This document shows positions 54,173 to 63,251 of a stretch of 64,000 nucleotides of DNA, in pieces. Origin of the DNA: Bacteroidota bacterium (GTDB lineage Bacteria > Bacteroidota > Bacteroidia > Chitinophagales > Chitinophagaceae). The stretch is taken from contig JAFDXK010000005.1 of the NCBI GenBank assembly GCA_018267965.1, positions 124,001-188,000 of the forward strand, read 5' to 3'. The translations under genes and the position numbers were made by a program. The notes beneath the pieces are model-generated. The model made no database searches, was not told where the DNA came from, and saw nothing but the letters and a program-made list of their open reading frames with translations. Position 1 is the first letter of the stretch. Each line of letters begins with the position of its first letter.

Positions 54173-55309
54173 ATGAACTACAAAATGCTATTGAGATGGG
54201 GAATACTGGTGCTGCTATTCAGCATAGCATCACCGAGTATCCTTCATGCCCAGCAATCCGTAATGGTCAATATGGCCATGCTGGATGGTGTAGAGCTTAC
54301 ACCGAACAATGTATTTAGCTATGATATTGATAACAATACAGGCACTAACCAAAGCCTAAACGTCAAAGGGATGATACGCTATCGCAACTCGCAACTACGG
54401 ATGTCTTATCAATATACCACAACCGTTAATCCGGGCAAGAATACGATGTCCAAAGACAAAGCTTATAATGCCGTATGGGATTATTCGGATAATGCGCTCA
54501 AAGAACTCTTTGTTGATTATGGTAAAATGCCGCAGGGTACGTATGAATATTGTGTAACTATTACAATCAACAGCACTCATGCAGAGAACCAGGGAGCTGC
54601 ACCTTTGGACGAATGTATCTACCAGACCGTAAATGATATTTTTCTCATCAACCTGGTATCGCCTGAGAACAATGCCAAGCTCACCGAGTATTATCCGATG
54701 CTTACCTGGGTGGTCAACTATCCCTTTGCCAGCCAACTTACATATAGAGTAAGAGTAGCCGAATTAAAAGAAGGACAGAATAATCAAAATGCCATTAACC
54801 GCAATAACCCCGTGTTCCAGGACAACGAAGTATTATCCACCGGTATTACCTACCCTGTTACAGCCAAGCCATTGGAAAAATTTCAACCTTATGTATGGAC
54901 AGTAGATGCTTATTACAAAGGTATATTATTGGGTGGCGCCGAGGTATGGAAGTTCATCATTATCGAAGATAGCCTACTGATAGAAGCTAAAGTAGACCAG
55001 TCTTATTATGAGTTTGCCAGCCATATTGGTGATACACGATTAAATATCGCAGGACAAATGAAACTCAAATACCGTGCAGATGGTAATGGTGAAGTTTTTA
55101 CAGTTAAAATTACCGATGCAGCAGGTAATGAAATTAAATACCCCGATGCTACTATCCAGCTTAAAAACGGCTATAACTGGATCGTGCTGGATATGAAAGA
55201 GAAGATAGGCTTGAAACACAAAGGAAAATATGACCTGCATATCAGCAGTAATCAAGGAAAGAATTACGATATACCATTTATGTATTTAAACCCCCTATTT
55301 ATTAAATGA
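54173..55309 (+). CDS. Secreted Ig/FnIII-like protein
   Basis: The protein of 378 residues has a signal peptide (cut after SILHAQ). The middle (about 165-265) has a fibronectin-type pattern (LTEYYPMLTWVVNYP, LTYRVRVAELKEGQ, YVWTVDAYYKGILLGG), and the rest is beta-rich with a C-terminal domain ending KGKYDLHISSNQG. No catalytic motif is seen. It lies 20 bases after the barrel gene and overlaps the chaperone gene by an ATGA. It is probably an accessory surface or periplasmic protein of the cluster. Confidence 0.6.
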   Translation: MNYKMLLRWGILVLLFSIASPSILHAQQSVMVNMAMLDGVELTPNNVFSYDIDNNTGTNQSLNVKGMIRYRNSQLRMSYQYTTTVNPGKNTMSKDKAYNAVWDYSDNALKELFVDYGKMPQGTYEYCVTITINSTHAENQGAAPLDECIYQTVNDIFLINLVSPENNAKLTEYYPMLTWVVNYPFASQLTYRVRVAELKEGQNNQNAINRNNPVFQDNEVLSTGITYPVTAKPLEKFQPYVWTVDAYYKGILLGGAEVWKFIIIEDSLLIEAKVDQSYYEFASHIGDTRLNIAGQMKLKYRADGNGEVFTVKITDAAGNEIKYPDATIQLKNGYNWIVLDMKEKIGLKHKGKYDLHISSNQGKNYDIPFMYLNPLFIK

Positions 55310-55809
55310 GCGACTCAAGATTTTCTATGAACAGGATCGTATTAGTGCTGCTATGTATTGCTGTAGCAGGTTTATGGGTCTATGTATTACAAGGCAATGG
55401 TAGTAAAAACAATATAGGTTATGTAGATGTTGGCAAACTGACAGAGAGCTATAACCTCAAAAAAGACCTGGAGAAACAAAGCGAACATGACCTCTACCAG
55501 ATTAAAGGGGTTATTGACAGCCTGAAGATGGTCAAGAAACTGCAAGGTGATGCCATCACCAAAGTGGATACCCAATTAGGCAGGGCGCAATATGCTTTTA
55601 AGGAATACTACCAGCGCTCTAACCAGGAGATAACCAAAAAAGTATGGGACAGGCTCAATGGTGACATCGAAAACTTTGGCAAGGAAAAACACCTGCAACT
55701 CCTGTTAGGGGCGACAGGTACAGGCAGCTTATTGTATGCTGACAAAGGAAAAGACATGACCGATGCAGTGATCCAGTACGTAAACAAAAAATATGAAAAA
55801 GGTAATTAG
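55306..55809 (+). CDS. Skp/OmpH-like periplasmic chaperone
   Basis: The protein of 167 residues has an N-terminal hydrophobic helix (IVLVLLCIAVAGLWVYVLQG), the Skp/OmpH start NIGYVDVGKLTESYN, a long coiled-coil hairpin (about 50-120) and the C-terminal strand LLLGATGTGSLLYADKGKDMTDAVIQ, which matches the family end. Skp holds unfolded outer-membrane proteins in the periplasm. Its place next to a large barrel and a giant secreted protein suggests a dedicated chaperone. It overlaps its downstream neighbour by 17 bases. Confidence 0.75.
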   Translation: MSDSRFSMNRIVLVLLCIAVAGLWVYVLQGNGSKNNIGYVDVGKLTESYNLKKDLEKQSEHDLYQIKGVIDSLKMVKKLQGDAITKVDTQLGRAQYAFKEYYQRSNQEITKKVWDRLNGDIENFGKEKHLQLLLGATGTGSLLYADKGKDMTDAVIQYVNKKYEKGN

Positions 55810-56398
55810 CAGCATATCATTATTGATTACGTTTTTGTGGTGTTCTTGTAGTTCCATGACTGCATTGGCACCGGATGCTTACGTCCGCTACATGGATGAC
55901 CCCGCCAACGATTTGATCCGCACCATCAAATTGAAAACAGCGACTTATACCATACACCTGATCACACCAGAATACATCGCCTCTAAAGAGTTCAGCGACG
56001 GTAGCGACAGCATAAAGAATTTCGAAAAACGTTTGCGTGACCTGGAAGGTGTTATTTATTTCTATATCAATATTCAAAAGAATAACACTGATAACAGTGT
56101 TGCTGCTGGCATGGCAGAAAAATCAAAGGCAGAGCAGATGGTGATGTATTACGAAGCTGACGCTGCTAAAGACATTTACCTGCTGAACAATAACAACCAG
56201 TTATCCCCTGCCATTTACCATTATGAAGATAATTACGGGCTTGCTGCTTATAACAAGATCATTGTCGGTTTTCATGTAGATACGAAGAACCCGGATTATA
56301 AGCTCGTATTTAATGACCGCTATAATGATAACCCGCAGATACAAGCGAGTTATTCCTCATCCACCATAAAAAACTTACCGCAGTTAACCATCAAATAG
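55793..56398 (+). CDS. Lipoprotein of unknown function
   Basis: The protein of 201 residues has a signal peptide with a lipobox (FLWCSCS, cysteine near 17-19). The rest mixes short strands and helices and carries the charged segment EFSDGSDSIKNFEKRLRDLEG. No family is recognised. It sits between the Skp-like chaperone and the giant RHS gene and probably serves the same surface system. Confidence 0.55.
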   Translation: MKKVISSISLLITFLWCSCSSMTALAPDAYVRYMDDPANDLIRTIKLKTATYTIHLITPEYIASKEFSDGSDSIKNFEKRLRDLEGVIYFYINIQKNNTDNSVAAGMAEKSKAEQMVMYYEADAAKDIYLLNNNNQLSPAIYHYEDNYGLAAYNKIIVGFHVDTKNPDYKLVFNDRYNDNPQIQASYSSSTIKNLPQLTIK

Positions 56399-56407
56399 TT
56401 GACAACT

Positions 56408-59400
56408 ATGAAGAAGACATTGCTAAAATTCACCGCGAGAGTATTGATGCTATCCTTTGTGTACCAGTTAGCGTTCCCGCTATCTACCTATGCGTTGACC
56501 ACCGGGCCATCAACACCTGAAGTACAAAGCTTTGAGCCGGTGGGAACAACAGAAATGGTGGATATGTTCTCCGGTGACTTTAACTATAACCTGCCACTCA
56601 TGGATGTAGAAGGCTTCCCTGTTAACATAGCCTACCACAGCGGTATCAATATTGAACAGGAAGCAAGCTGGGTAGGTTTGGGTTGGAACATTAACCCCGG
56701 AGAGATCAACCGGTCTGTTCGCGGCCTGCCGGATGATTTTAATGGCGAGACCATAGAGAAAGTGATCAACATACAGGATGAAGTGAATTACCGTTTCGGT
56801 ACCGGATTAAATATTGGCTTGGAACTCTTTGGTTTTGATCCCAGCCGATATGGTTTGAATTTATCGGTGGGGCTTGGCAGTTATGTTGCCTGGAATAATT
56901 ATAAAGGTTTGAGTGCGGGGGCTGATATCGGTGTAGATGTGTCAACACCTATTGCGAGTGCGGGGGTAGATGTTGGGTTGGGTTCACAATCAGGGGCTGA
57001 CATAGATGTGAACGCCAACCTGCATTTACCCCAAAGTGTGACCAGGGATGCAGGGGTTGGTTTGAATGTATATGGAGGTACAGGGTTCAACTCCAGATCG
57101 GGGTTAAAGGATATATCCTTTGGTGTAAGTGGTTCGCTGACTTCTAAAGATGGTCAAAAACTCAATTTGAACTGGGGTTCTTCCATACCGATCGGTATGC
57201 AAAACTATGTGCCTGTCATTACTAATGCGAGTACGCAGAAATCATTTGAGTTCCAGGCACGCCTGGGCGGCGAGGTATGGGGAACCTTTCCAAGTGTGAA
57301 GATGAATATTATGAAAAGCACCCTTAGCTATGAACCTGATGGTTCAAGGCCGGGCTATGGATTTTTATATGCAGAGAATGCTACTGATGATGCCATCATG
57401 GATTTTTCAAGGGACAAAGACGGGTATTATAATAATACACTCCGAAACCTTCCGCTATCATCGATGACCTATGATGTGTATTCCATCAGCGGGCAGGGAA
57501 CCGGCGGTATGTTCCGTCCTTTCCGCAATGATATCGGAACGATACATGATCCTGAAGTACACCCTTCTCCTAGTACTTCTGATGTACTGCGCATTGAAGC
57601 CGGTATAGGTACGCTATTTGAAATAGGAACCGATTTCACCTATTATGAAAATGAGACTAGGTCAGGGGCATGGAAGAAAATGCCTTTTAAAGGCAATGAA
57701 TCCAACAGCCTATATGAGAAAGCTTATTTTAAACAAGCCGGTGAATTAACCTACAACAACCAGGAGAACAGCTCAGGCTTATTCAACAAACAAGCAGCCT
57801 ATGTCCTTGATAATACGGCTACACTTGTCGGAGGGGCATTGCCATCAAAGGATGGAAATAACTATATTTTTACAGGAAGCAAAAACGACCGTACCACCAG
57901 AGCTAACATGCTCAGCTTTATTACAGGCGCTGATGCTGACCTGCCTGATGTCCCGCAATACAAAAACATTGTCCATTTTGTTGATAGTTCTTCACAACCT
58001 TATTGCATACCCGGTTCAAGGGCAGATGCCCGTTATGGCACCAATCCCGGACAAGCGAAGAAACACCATATCACGGAGTTCACCCAGACACTACCCGATG
58101 GCAGAAGATATGTTTACGGCATACCTGCCATGAACAATGTCACTAAAGAAGTCACTTTTGGTGTCAACCCATCGCAGGCAGATCTGAGCACTGGATTAGT
58201 AGGCATCCTTTCGGGAGATGATTCCAGAAGTAATAATGAGGGCAAGGAACATTTTTACTCTCATACGGGTACTCCTGCTTATGCGTATAGTTATTTGCTG
58301 ACTTCCGTATTAGCCAATGATTATGTAGATGTATTAGGTGATGGGCCAACCGATGATGACTTAGGTGGCTTTACCAAGATCAACTATACCAAATACGATG
58401 ATGATTACCGCTGGCGTGCCCCTTATGATAATTCTAAGGCGCAGTACAATCCCGGATTTTGGAGTGACCCTAAAGATGATAAAGGCAATTACATAACTGG
58501 CTCTAAACAGATATGGCATATCCGCTCTATTGAAACTAAAAATTATGTGGCGGAGTTCTATGTTTCTAAAAGGCGTGACGGTAAAGGAATCACCAATGCG
58601 TTGGTAGCTTCCGACAGTAAGGTCAACAGTGAAGGAAAGTATTCCGGTACGAAATCTACCCCATCCTATTCTTACAAGCTGGATTCCATCCGCTTGTTCA
58701 ACAAACATGACCGCTATATCAATGAGGATAATGCTGTGCCTATTAAAACGGTCATATTCCGTTATTCCTACAGGCTTTGTAAATCCATACCCAATTATGA
58801 CGCTTCTTTAGATGCATCCGCACCTTCAGGGGCGGATGTTACAACAGGCAAATTAACCCTCGAACGCATTTATATCCGTTACAGGAATTCGGATAAGAAT
58901 ATGCTGAGCCCTTATGTATTTCAATATAATAGCAGCAACCCGCCATATAGTTTTGCCACTAAAGACCGCTGGGGCAATTTTAAACCCGTGACAGGTGGTA
59001 TCAGCAATTATGAATACCCTTATGTCAACCAGGAGGGAACGGATATCGATTCTAATGCAGCTGCCTGGAGCCTGACGGACATCAAGTTGCCTTCCGGAGG
59101 GATGATCCACGTGGATTATGAGAGTGATGATTATTCCTACGTGCAGAATAAACGTTCCATGCAGATGTTTACCGTAGCTGGTGTTGGAAGCAGCAACCAA
59201 AAAGAATCCAAAGCTGCACTCTACGAAGACTTGAATAACGTCAACGAATATGTCTATTTCAAAAGGCGTATATCAGCAGAAAACCCTAGCATGTCCTTAC
59301 GCAATAATTACCTGGAGGGAACAGATGTACTCTACTACAGTTTTAACATGGATATTACCGGGACGGGAAAATACGAGCATATAAAAGGCTATGCCAGCAT

Positions 59401-62400
59401 TGATGATATAGGCGTCTGTCCCAACGATACCACTTACGCTTATATCAAACTGCGAAAGCAGCGGACGGGAGGCAAGAGCAATGCCTTGCTCAACCCTGCA
59501 ACAATTTACGGTATCAATATAGGCAGGTATTACCTGCCGCAGATCATGTACAAAGGTTATGACGGCGACAACCAGGGTGCTATGCAGGTACTTTATGGAT
59601 TGAAACAATCCATACGGGAATTATTCACTATCAAGCAAGACCCTATTGTACGTTTTATCAATCAGAATAAAAGCGGCAAGAATATCAAGTTGGCTAAATC
59701 ATGGGTAAGGTTGAATATACCCGGCCTGACTAAAAAAGGCGGTGGTTTGCGTGTCAAAACACTTACACTGAATGATTCCTGGTCGAAACAATCGGGACAG
59801 CCGGATGATGCTTCTTATGGCAAACAATATGACTATACAGTATGGAACCCTGCCTGGAGTAAATATGTGAGTTCAGGTGTGGCCAGTTATGAGCCATCGA
59901 TCGGTGGTGACGAGAACCCATACAAGATGCCATCGAAATACACCGCAGAAGCCGGACGCTTATTGCCTGCGATCGAATTTTTCCAGGAAGAACCGTTTGG
60001 AGAACCCTTCTTCCCGCCACCTGTAATAGGCTATAGCAAAATAACGGTAAAAAGCATCCATGCAGCAACGGCCCGCTCCTCCCAATCAGAAGAGGTGTAT
60101 AATTTCTATACCGCTAAAGATTTTCCATTGGAAGTAACCTTTACCGATAAAAATGCACCGACGAAGGTCAAGACCAAGACGTTGCGTAAGAAATACGAAG
60201 AGACCAGAGTATTCCAGGGCTATTCACTACGGTTCAATGATATGCACGGCAAAATGAGATCCGATAGTGTGTATATAATTAAAACAGATGGCACGAACCG
60301 CAAACGGGAACTGGCATCTGCGGTGTCCTATAATTACCAGACGGATGGTAAGGGGCAACTGGATAATAATGTCCGTGCAGTAGTTCGTAACCGAAATACG
60401 CGCAAAACTTTAAGCATTCAGACCGTGCGGTTGGGCGAAGAAATGGATTTTACCGTAGACAGCAGGGAACGGGATATCAAAAATTCTACTCGCAATATCA
60501 ACGTGAACTGCAACGTACTGATGGTTGGTATTTTTCCTATACCTATTCCTACTGCTTTCCTGCCGGATAAAAAAGAAGAAGTATTGTTTCATTCAATGGT
60601 CTCCACCAAGATCATGCAGCAGTATGGTATTCTTAAATCGGTAGAGACCTATGATCACGGGGCAAAGACCCGTGTTGACAACGTTTTATACGATAGTGAA
60701 ACAGGCAGGGTGTTACTGACCAAAACCAATAATGAATATGATAGCCGTGTATACAACCTGAGCTTCCCTGCTTATTGGGCTTACGAAGGGATGGAACCAT
60801 CTTATTCCAATCATGGGTTTGAAGAGACCAATGCTTATTTTGTGCTCTTCAGGAACCATCCGCTGATCCATGTAGCTGATCTCAGCAAGTATACACCAGG
60901 TGATGAATTACTGCTCACTTATAATAAAGGAGGTACCGATTACCGTGTTAAGGTATGGAACCTGAATGCGCTCAATTTACACCACTACTTCAAGGGCAAC
61001 CCCTATGTCGTTGAACAATTTGGAAGGCTGACTACTGCGCCGAGGTATTTATACAAGAATAATGTACCAATATGGCAAGGCCTGGGAAATATAGCTAATG
61101 GCGATACGGTTTGGAATGTTACGGTCAAAGTGATCCGCTCCGGCAGGCGCAACAACCTGGATAAAGATGTACAGAATACGGTATTCTATAAAAACCCAGA
61201 TAAAGGAAGTTTTAGCGATCTGATAGGTGATAATTCTGATACTTCAGCTTACGATAAAGTATTGAATGTATCTACCCGCATTTTCACCGATGCAGCCAAA
61301 CCTTATTGTTCGGATACATCCATTAACTATTTTGATTCCTTCGGCGTTTACAGGCCGACTATTTTCCCTGTAAACATTACTGTCAACAGCGACACGTTCC
61401 AGGCACTGAACCGGTATGTACTGGGGCATTATGGCAATTTTAGACCGCTAGCGGAATGGATCTACCATACCAACAGGGATTATGCAAGCGGAGCCGTTAA
61501 GAACGAAGGATTCTTCAGTATCAAAAATCATTACTTCTGGAATCTATCCGGTTCTTATTTAAACCCCTGGTTATCGCCCAACGTTATTAACCCTTACTGG
61601 ACGTTACGTGCCAACATCAACAAATACGATGTCTTTGGTAATTCTATCGAGGAGCAGGATGCTTTAGGAAAATATACTTCTGCACAATACGGCTATAACC
61701 GTTCGTTGCCTGTAGCAGTGGCTTCCAACGCAAGGCAGAAAGCATTCTGCTTTGAAGGCTTTGAAGATTATTATATGCTCGTGCCGGAATACCTGAGAAG
61801 TTTATATAGTGGCTACTATTATTATTTCACACCGTTCTCAAAGCTATTCAACAATGTAGCGTCAGGATTAAAACGGTATAACCAGAACTATGTCCGTTTA
61901 AGCCGTGTTGATGCCAACGGGGATTCGATCAGCAATGCCTGCAGCCATTCGGGTAATTATTGTTTCCGTGCAGCATCCGGCGGGGCTAATATTGATATCG
62001 CTATCCGTGACCCTGAAAAAGAACAAGGGGCTACTTATATAGGTTTTGGTATCAATGCTAAAGATTTTTCATTCGATACGACCCGCGTTTATGTAGCGAG
62101 TGTCTGGCTGCGGCCTGTATCGGGCGGGTACTCTGATGCTATTACCGCCGCATCCAACACCAAAATGAATATTACTTACAGCAGTTTGTCAGTACTGAAG
62201 AACTTCCAGTTAAAAACGGGCAATATTGATGGATGGTATAAAGCCGAATGTATCGTAGACCTGAGAATGGATATTCATGGGGTGTCTATTACCTTACCGG
62301 ATAATGTATACTTCGATGATATCCGCTTCGTACCGCGTGATGCAACCATGAAATCTTTTGTCTATGACCCGCTGACCTTCAAGCTGATCGCCCAGATGGA

Positions 62401-62524
62401 TGAAAACAATTTTGCGACTTTTTATGAATATGATAAAGAAGGTTTGTTGATACGGGTGAAGAAAGAAACGGACAAAGGCATCATGACAATCAGCGAAAGC
62501 AGAAGGTCTAATGCTAAAAAATAA
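56408..62524 (+). CDS. Giant RHS-family surface protein
   Basis: This secreted protein (about 2038 residues) has a signal peptide (FVYQLAFPLSTYA). The N-terminus carries the Bacteroidota RHS-family start, FSGDFNYNLPLMDVEGFP and WVGLGWNINPGEINR. The last part has VFGNSIEEQDALGKYTSAQ, FCFEGFEDY and, near the end, ATFYEYDKEGLLIRVKKETD, typical of these proteins. The start is the ATG at 56408. No polymorphic toxin tip is visible; the chain stops after the KKET segment. It may form a shell or surface fibre; the partly visible gene at 63252 could be a partner. The role is inferred from the family. Confidence 0.8.
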   Translation: MKKTLLKFTARVLMLSFVYQLAFPLSTYALTTGPSTPEVQSFEPVGTTEMVDMFSGDFNYNLPLMDVEGFPVNIAYHSGINIEQEASWVGLGWNINPGEINRSVRGLPDDFNGETIEKVINIQDEVNYRFGTGLNIGLELFGFDPSRYGLNLSVGLGSYVAWNNYKGLSAGADIGVDVSTPIASAGVDVGLGSQSGADIDVNANLHLPQSVTRDAGVGLNVYGGTGFNSRSGLKDISFGVSGSLTSKDGQKLNLNWGSSIPIGMQNYVPVITNASTQKSFEFQARLGGEVWGTFPSVKMNIMKSTLSYEPDGSRPGYGFLYAENATDDAIMDFSRDKDGYYNNTLRNLPLSSMTYDVYSISGQGTGGMFRPFRNDIGTIHDPEVHPSPSTSDVLRIEAGIGTLFEIGTDFTYYENETRSGAWKKMPFKGNESNSLYEKAYFKQAGELTYNNQENSSGLFNKQAAYVLDNTATLVGGALPSKDGNNYIFTGSKNDRTTRANMLSFITGADADLPDVPQYKNIVHFVDSSSQPYCIPGSRADARYGTNPGQAKKHHITEFTQTLPDGRRYVYGIPAMNNVTKEVTFGVNPSQADLSTGLVGILSGDDSRSNNEGKEHFYSHTGTPAYAYSYLLTSVLANDYVDVLGDGPTDDDLGGFTKINYTKYDDDYRWRAPYDNSKAQYNPGFWSDPKDDKGNYITGSKQIWHIRSIETKNYVAEFYVSKRRDGKGITNALVASDSKVNSEGKYSGTKSTPSYSYKLDSIRLFNKHDRYINEDNAVPIKTVIFRYSYRLCKSIPNYDASLDASAPSGADVTTGKLTLERIYIRYRNSDKNMLSPYVFQYNSSNPPYSFATKDRWGNFKPVTGGISNYEYPYVNQEGTDIDSNAAAWSLTDIKLPSGGMIHVDYESDDYSYVQNKRSMQMFTVAGVGSSNQKESKAALYEDLNNVNEYVYFKRRISAENPSMSLRNNYLEGTDVLYYSFNMDITGTGKYEHIKGYASIDDIGVCPNDTTYAYIKLRKQRTGGKSNALLNPATIYGINIGRYYLPQIMYKGYDGDNQGAMQVLYGLKQSIRELFTIKQDPIVRFINQNKSGKNIKLAKSWVRLNIPGLTKKGGGLRVKTLTLNDSWSKQSGQPDDASYGKQYDYTVWNPAWSKYVSSGVASYEPSIGGDENPYKMPSKYTAEAGRLLPAIEFFQEEPFGEPFFPPPVIGYSKITVKSIHAATARSSQSEEVYNFYTAKDFPLEVTFTDKNAPTKVKTKTLRKKYEETRVFQGYSLRFNDMHGKMRSDSVYIIKTDGTNRKRELASAVSYNYQTDGKGQLDNNVRAVVRNRNTRKTLSIQTVRLGEEMDFTVDSRERDIKNSTRNINVNCNVLMVGIFPIPIPTAFLPDKKEEVLFHSMVSTKIMQQYGILKSVETYDHGAKTRVDNVLYDSETGRVLLTKTNNEYDSRVYNLSFPAYWAYEGMEPSYSNHGFEETNAYFVLFRNHPLIHVADLSKYTPGDELLLTYNKGGTDYRVKVWNLNALNLHHYFKGNPYVVEQFGRLTTAPRYLYKNNVPIWQGLGNIANGDTVWNVTVKVIRSGRRNNLDKDVQNTVFYKNPDKGSFSDLIGDNSDTSAYDKVLNVSTRIFTDAAKPYCSDTSINYFDSFGVYRPTIFPVNITVNSDTFQALNRYVLGHYGNFRPLAEWIYHTNRDYASGAVKNEGFFSIKNHYFWNLSGSYLNPWLSPNVINPYWTLRANINKYDVFGNSIEEQDALGKYTSAQYGYNRSLPVAVASNARQKAFCFEGFEDYYMLVPEYLRSLYSGYYYYFTPFSKLFNNVASGLKRYNQNYVRLSRVDANGDSISNACSHSGNYCFRAASGGANIDIAIRDPEKEQGATYIGFGINAKDFSFDTTRVYVASVWLRPVSGGYSDAITAASNTKMNITYSSLSVLKNFQLKTGNIDGWYKAECIVDLRMDIHGVSITLPDNVYFDDIRFVPRDATMKSFVYDPLTFKLIAQMDENNFATFYEYDKEGLLIRVKKETDKGIMTISESRRSNAKK

Positions 62525-63232
62525 ATGAAGATAAATATGAGTCGGAGTATTTTTTTGTTGCTACTACTTGCCATTACTCATCCTGTCTTTGGACAGGATG
62601 CGACAGGCGAAGTATTGGCTGCATTGAAAAAGCTACACCAGGGAGACATGATCTCCTATGATTATAAAATGGTGCTGCGAAGCAACGTGCAAAACAAACG
62701 GGTGGATAGCATTACCGGGCATTTATATAAGAAGGGGGATAATTATCTCGACAGTAATAAGTATGCCATATCAGCAGTGAACAACCGGAAATTTTGTAAG
62801 GTTGATATCAGTGACCAATCGGTTTATGTTCTTGCCTTGGACAGCTTCTTACGCAAGACAGGCTTGAATGAAAAAACGATAGAAAACTCGGTCATCGACA
62901 TATCCGATTCGATCATTCAACGCTATGGTAAAGTGAGCTCGAGGAAACTAGCCAATGGGAACACATCCTATGATATTTCCTTTACCCGGCAAAACTTTCA
63001 ACACCTGGTACTGGAACTGGATAAAGCCTCCGGGCAAATACATTCCCTGAGCATGAAAGTGCCAGATAAAGATAGCTACGGGGGGGCTACGGGCTATGAA
63101 AGGGATTATGTGATCACCAATATCAAATACCAGTTTGAAGAGCACAAATTATTGCTTGACCGTTTTTTTAAGGAAGAAAAGAACCGCATTGTGCTCAAAG
63201 GAAAATACGCTACTTACCATTTAATACGATAA
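62525..63232 (+). CDS. LolA-like secreted protein
   Basis: The protein of 235 residues has a signal peptide (ending THPVFGQ). The body resembles the LolA/LolB-type half-barrel: segments SYDYKMVLRSNVQNKR, ITGHLYKKGDNYLDS, VDISDQSVYVLALDS and VLELDKASGQIHSLSMKV. It starts directly after the RHS stop. Such domains carry acyl chains or lipoproteins, so it could help move a lipidated partner to the outer membrane. Identity with true LolA is uncertain. Confidence 0.55.
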   Translation: MKINMSRSIFLLLLLAITHPVFGQDATGEVLAALKKLHQGDMISYDYKMVLRSNVQNKRVDSITGHLYKKGDNYLDSNKYAISAVNNRKFCKVDISDQSVYVLALDSFLRKTGLNEKTIENSVIDISDSIIQRYGKVSSRKLANGNTSYDISFTRQNFQHLVLELDKASGQIHSLSMKVPDKDSYGGATGYERDYVITNIKYQFEEHKLLLDRFFKEEKNRIVLKGKYATYHLIR

Positions 63233-63251
63233 CCATAAAAGGGAAACGAAT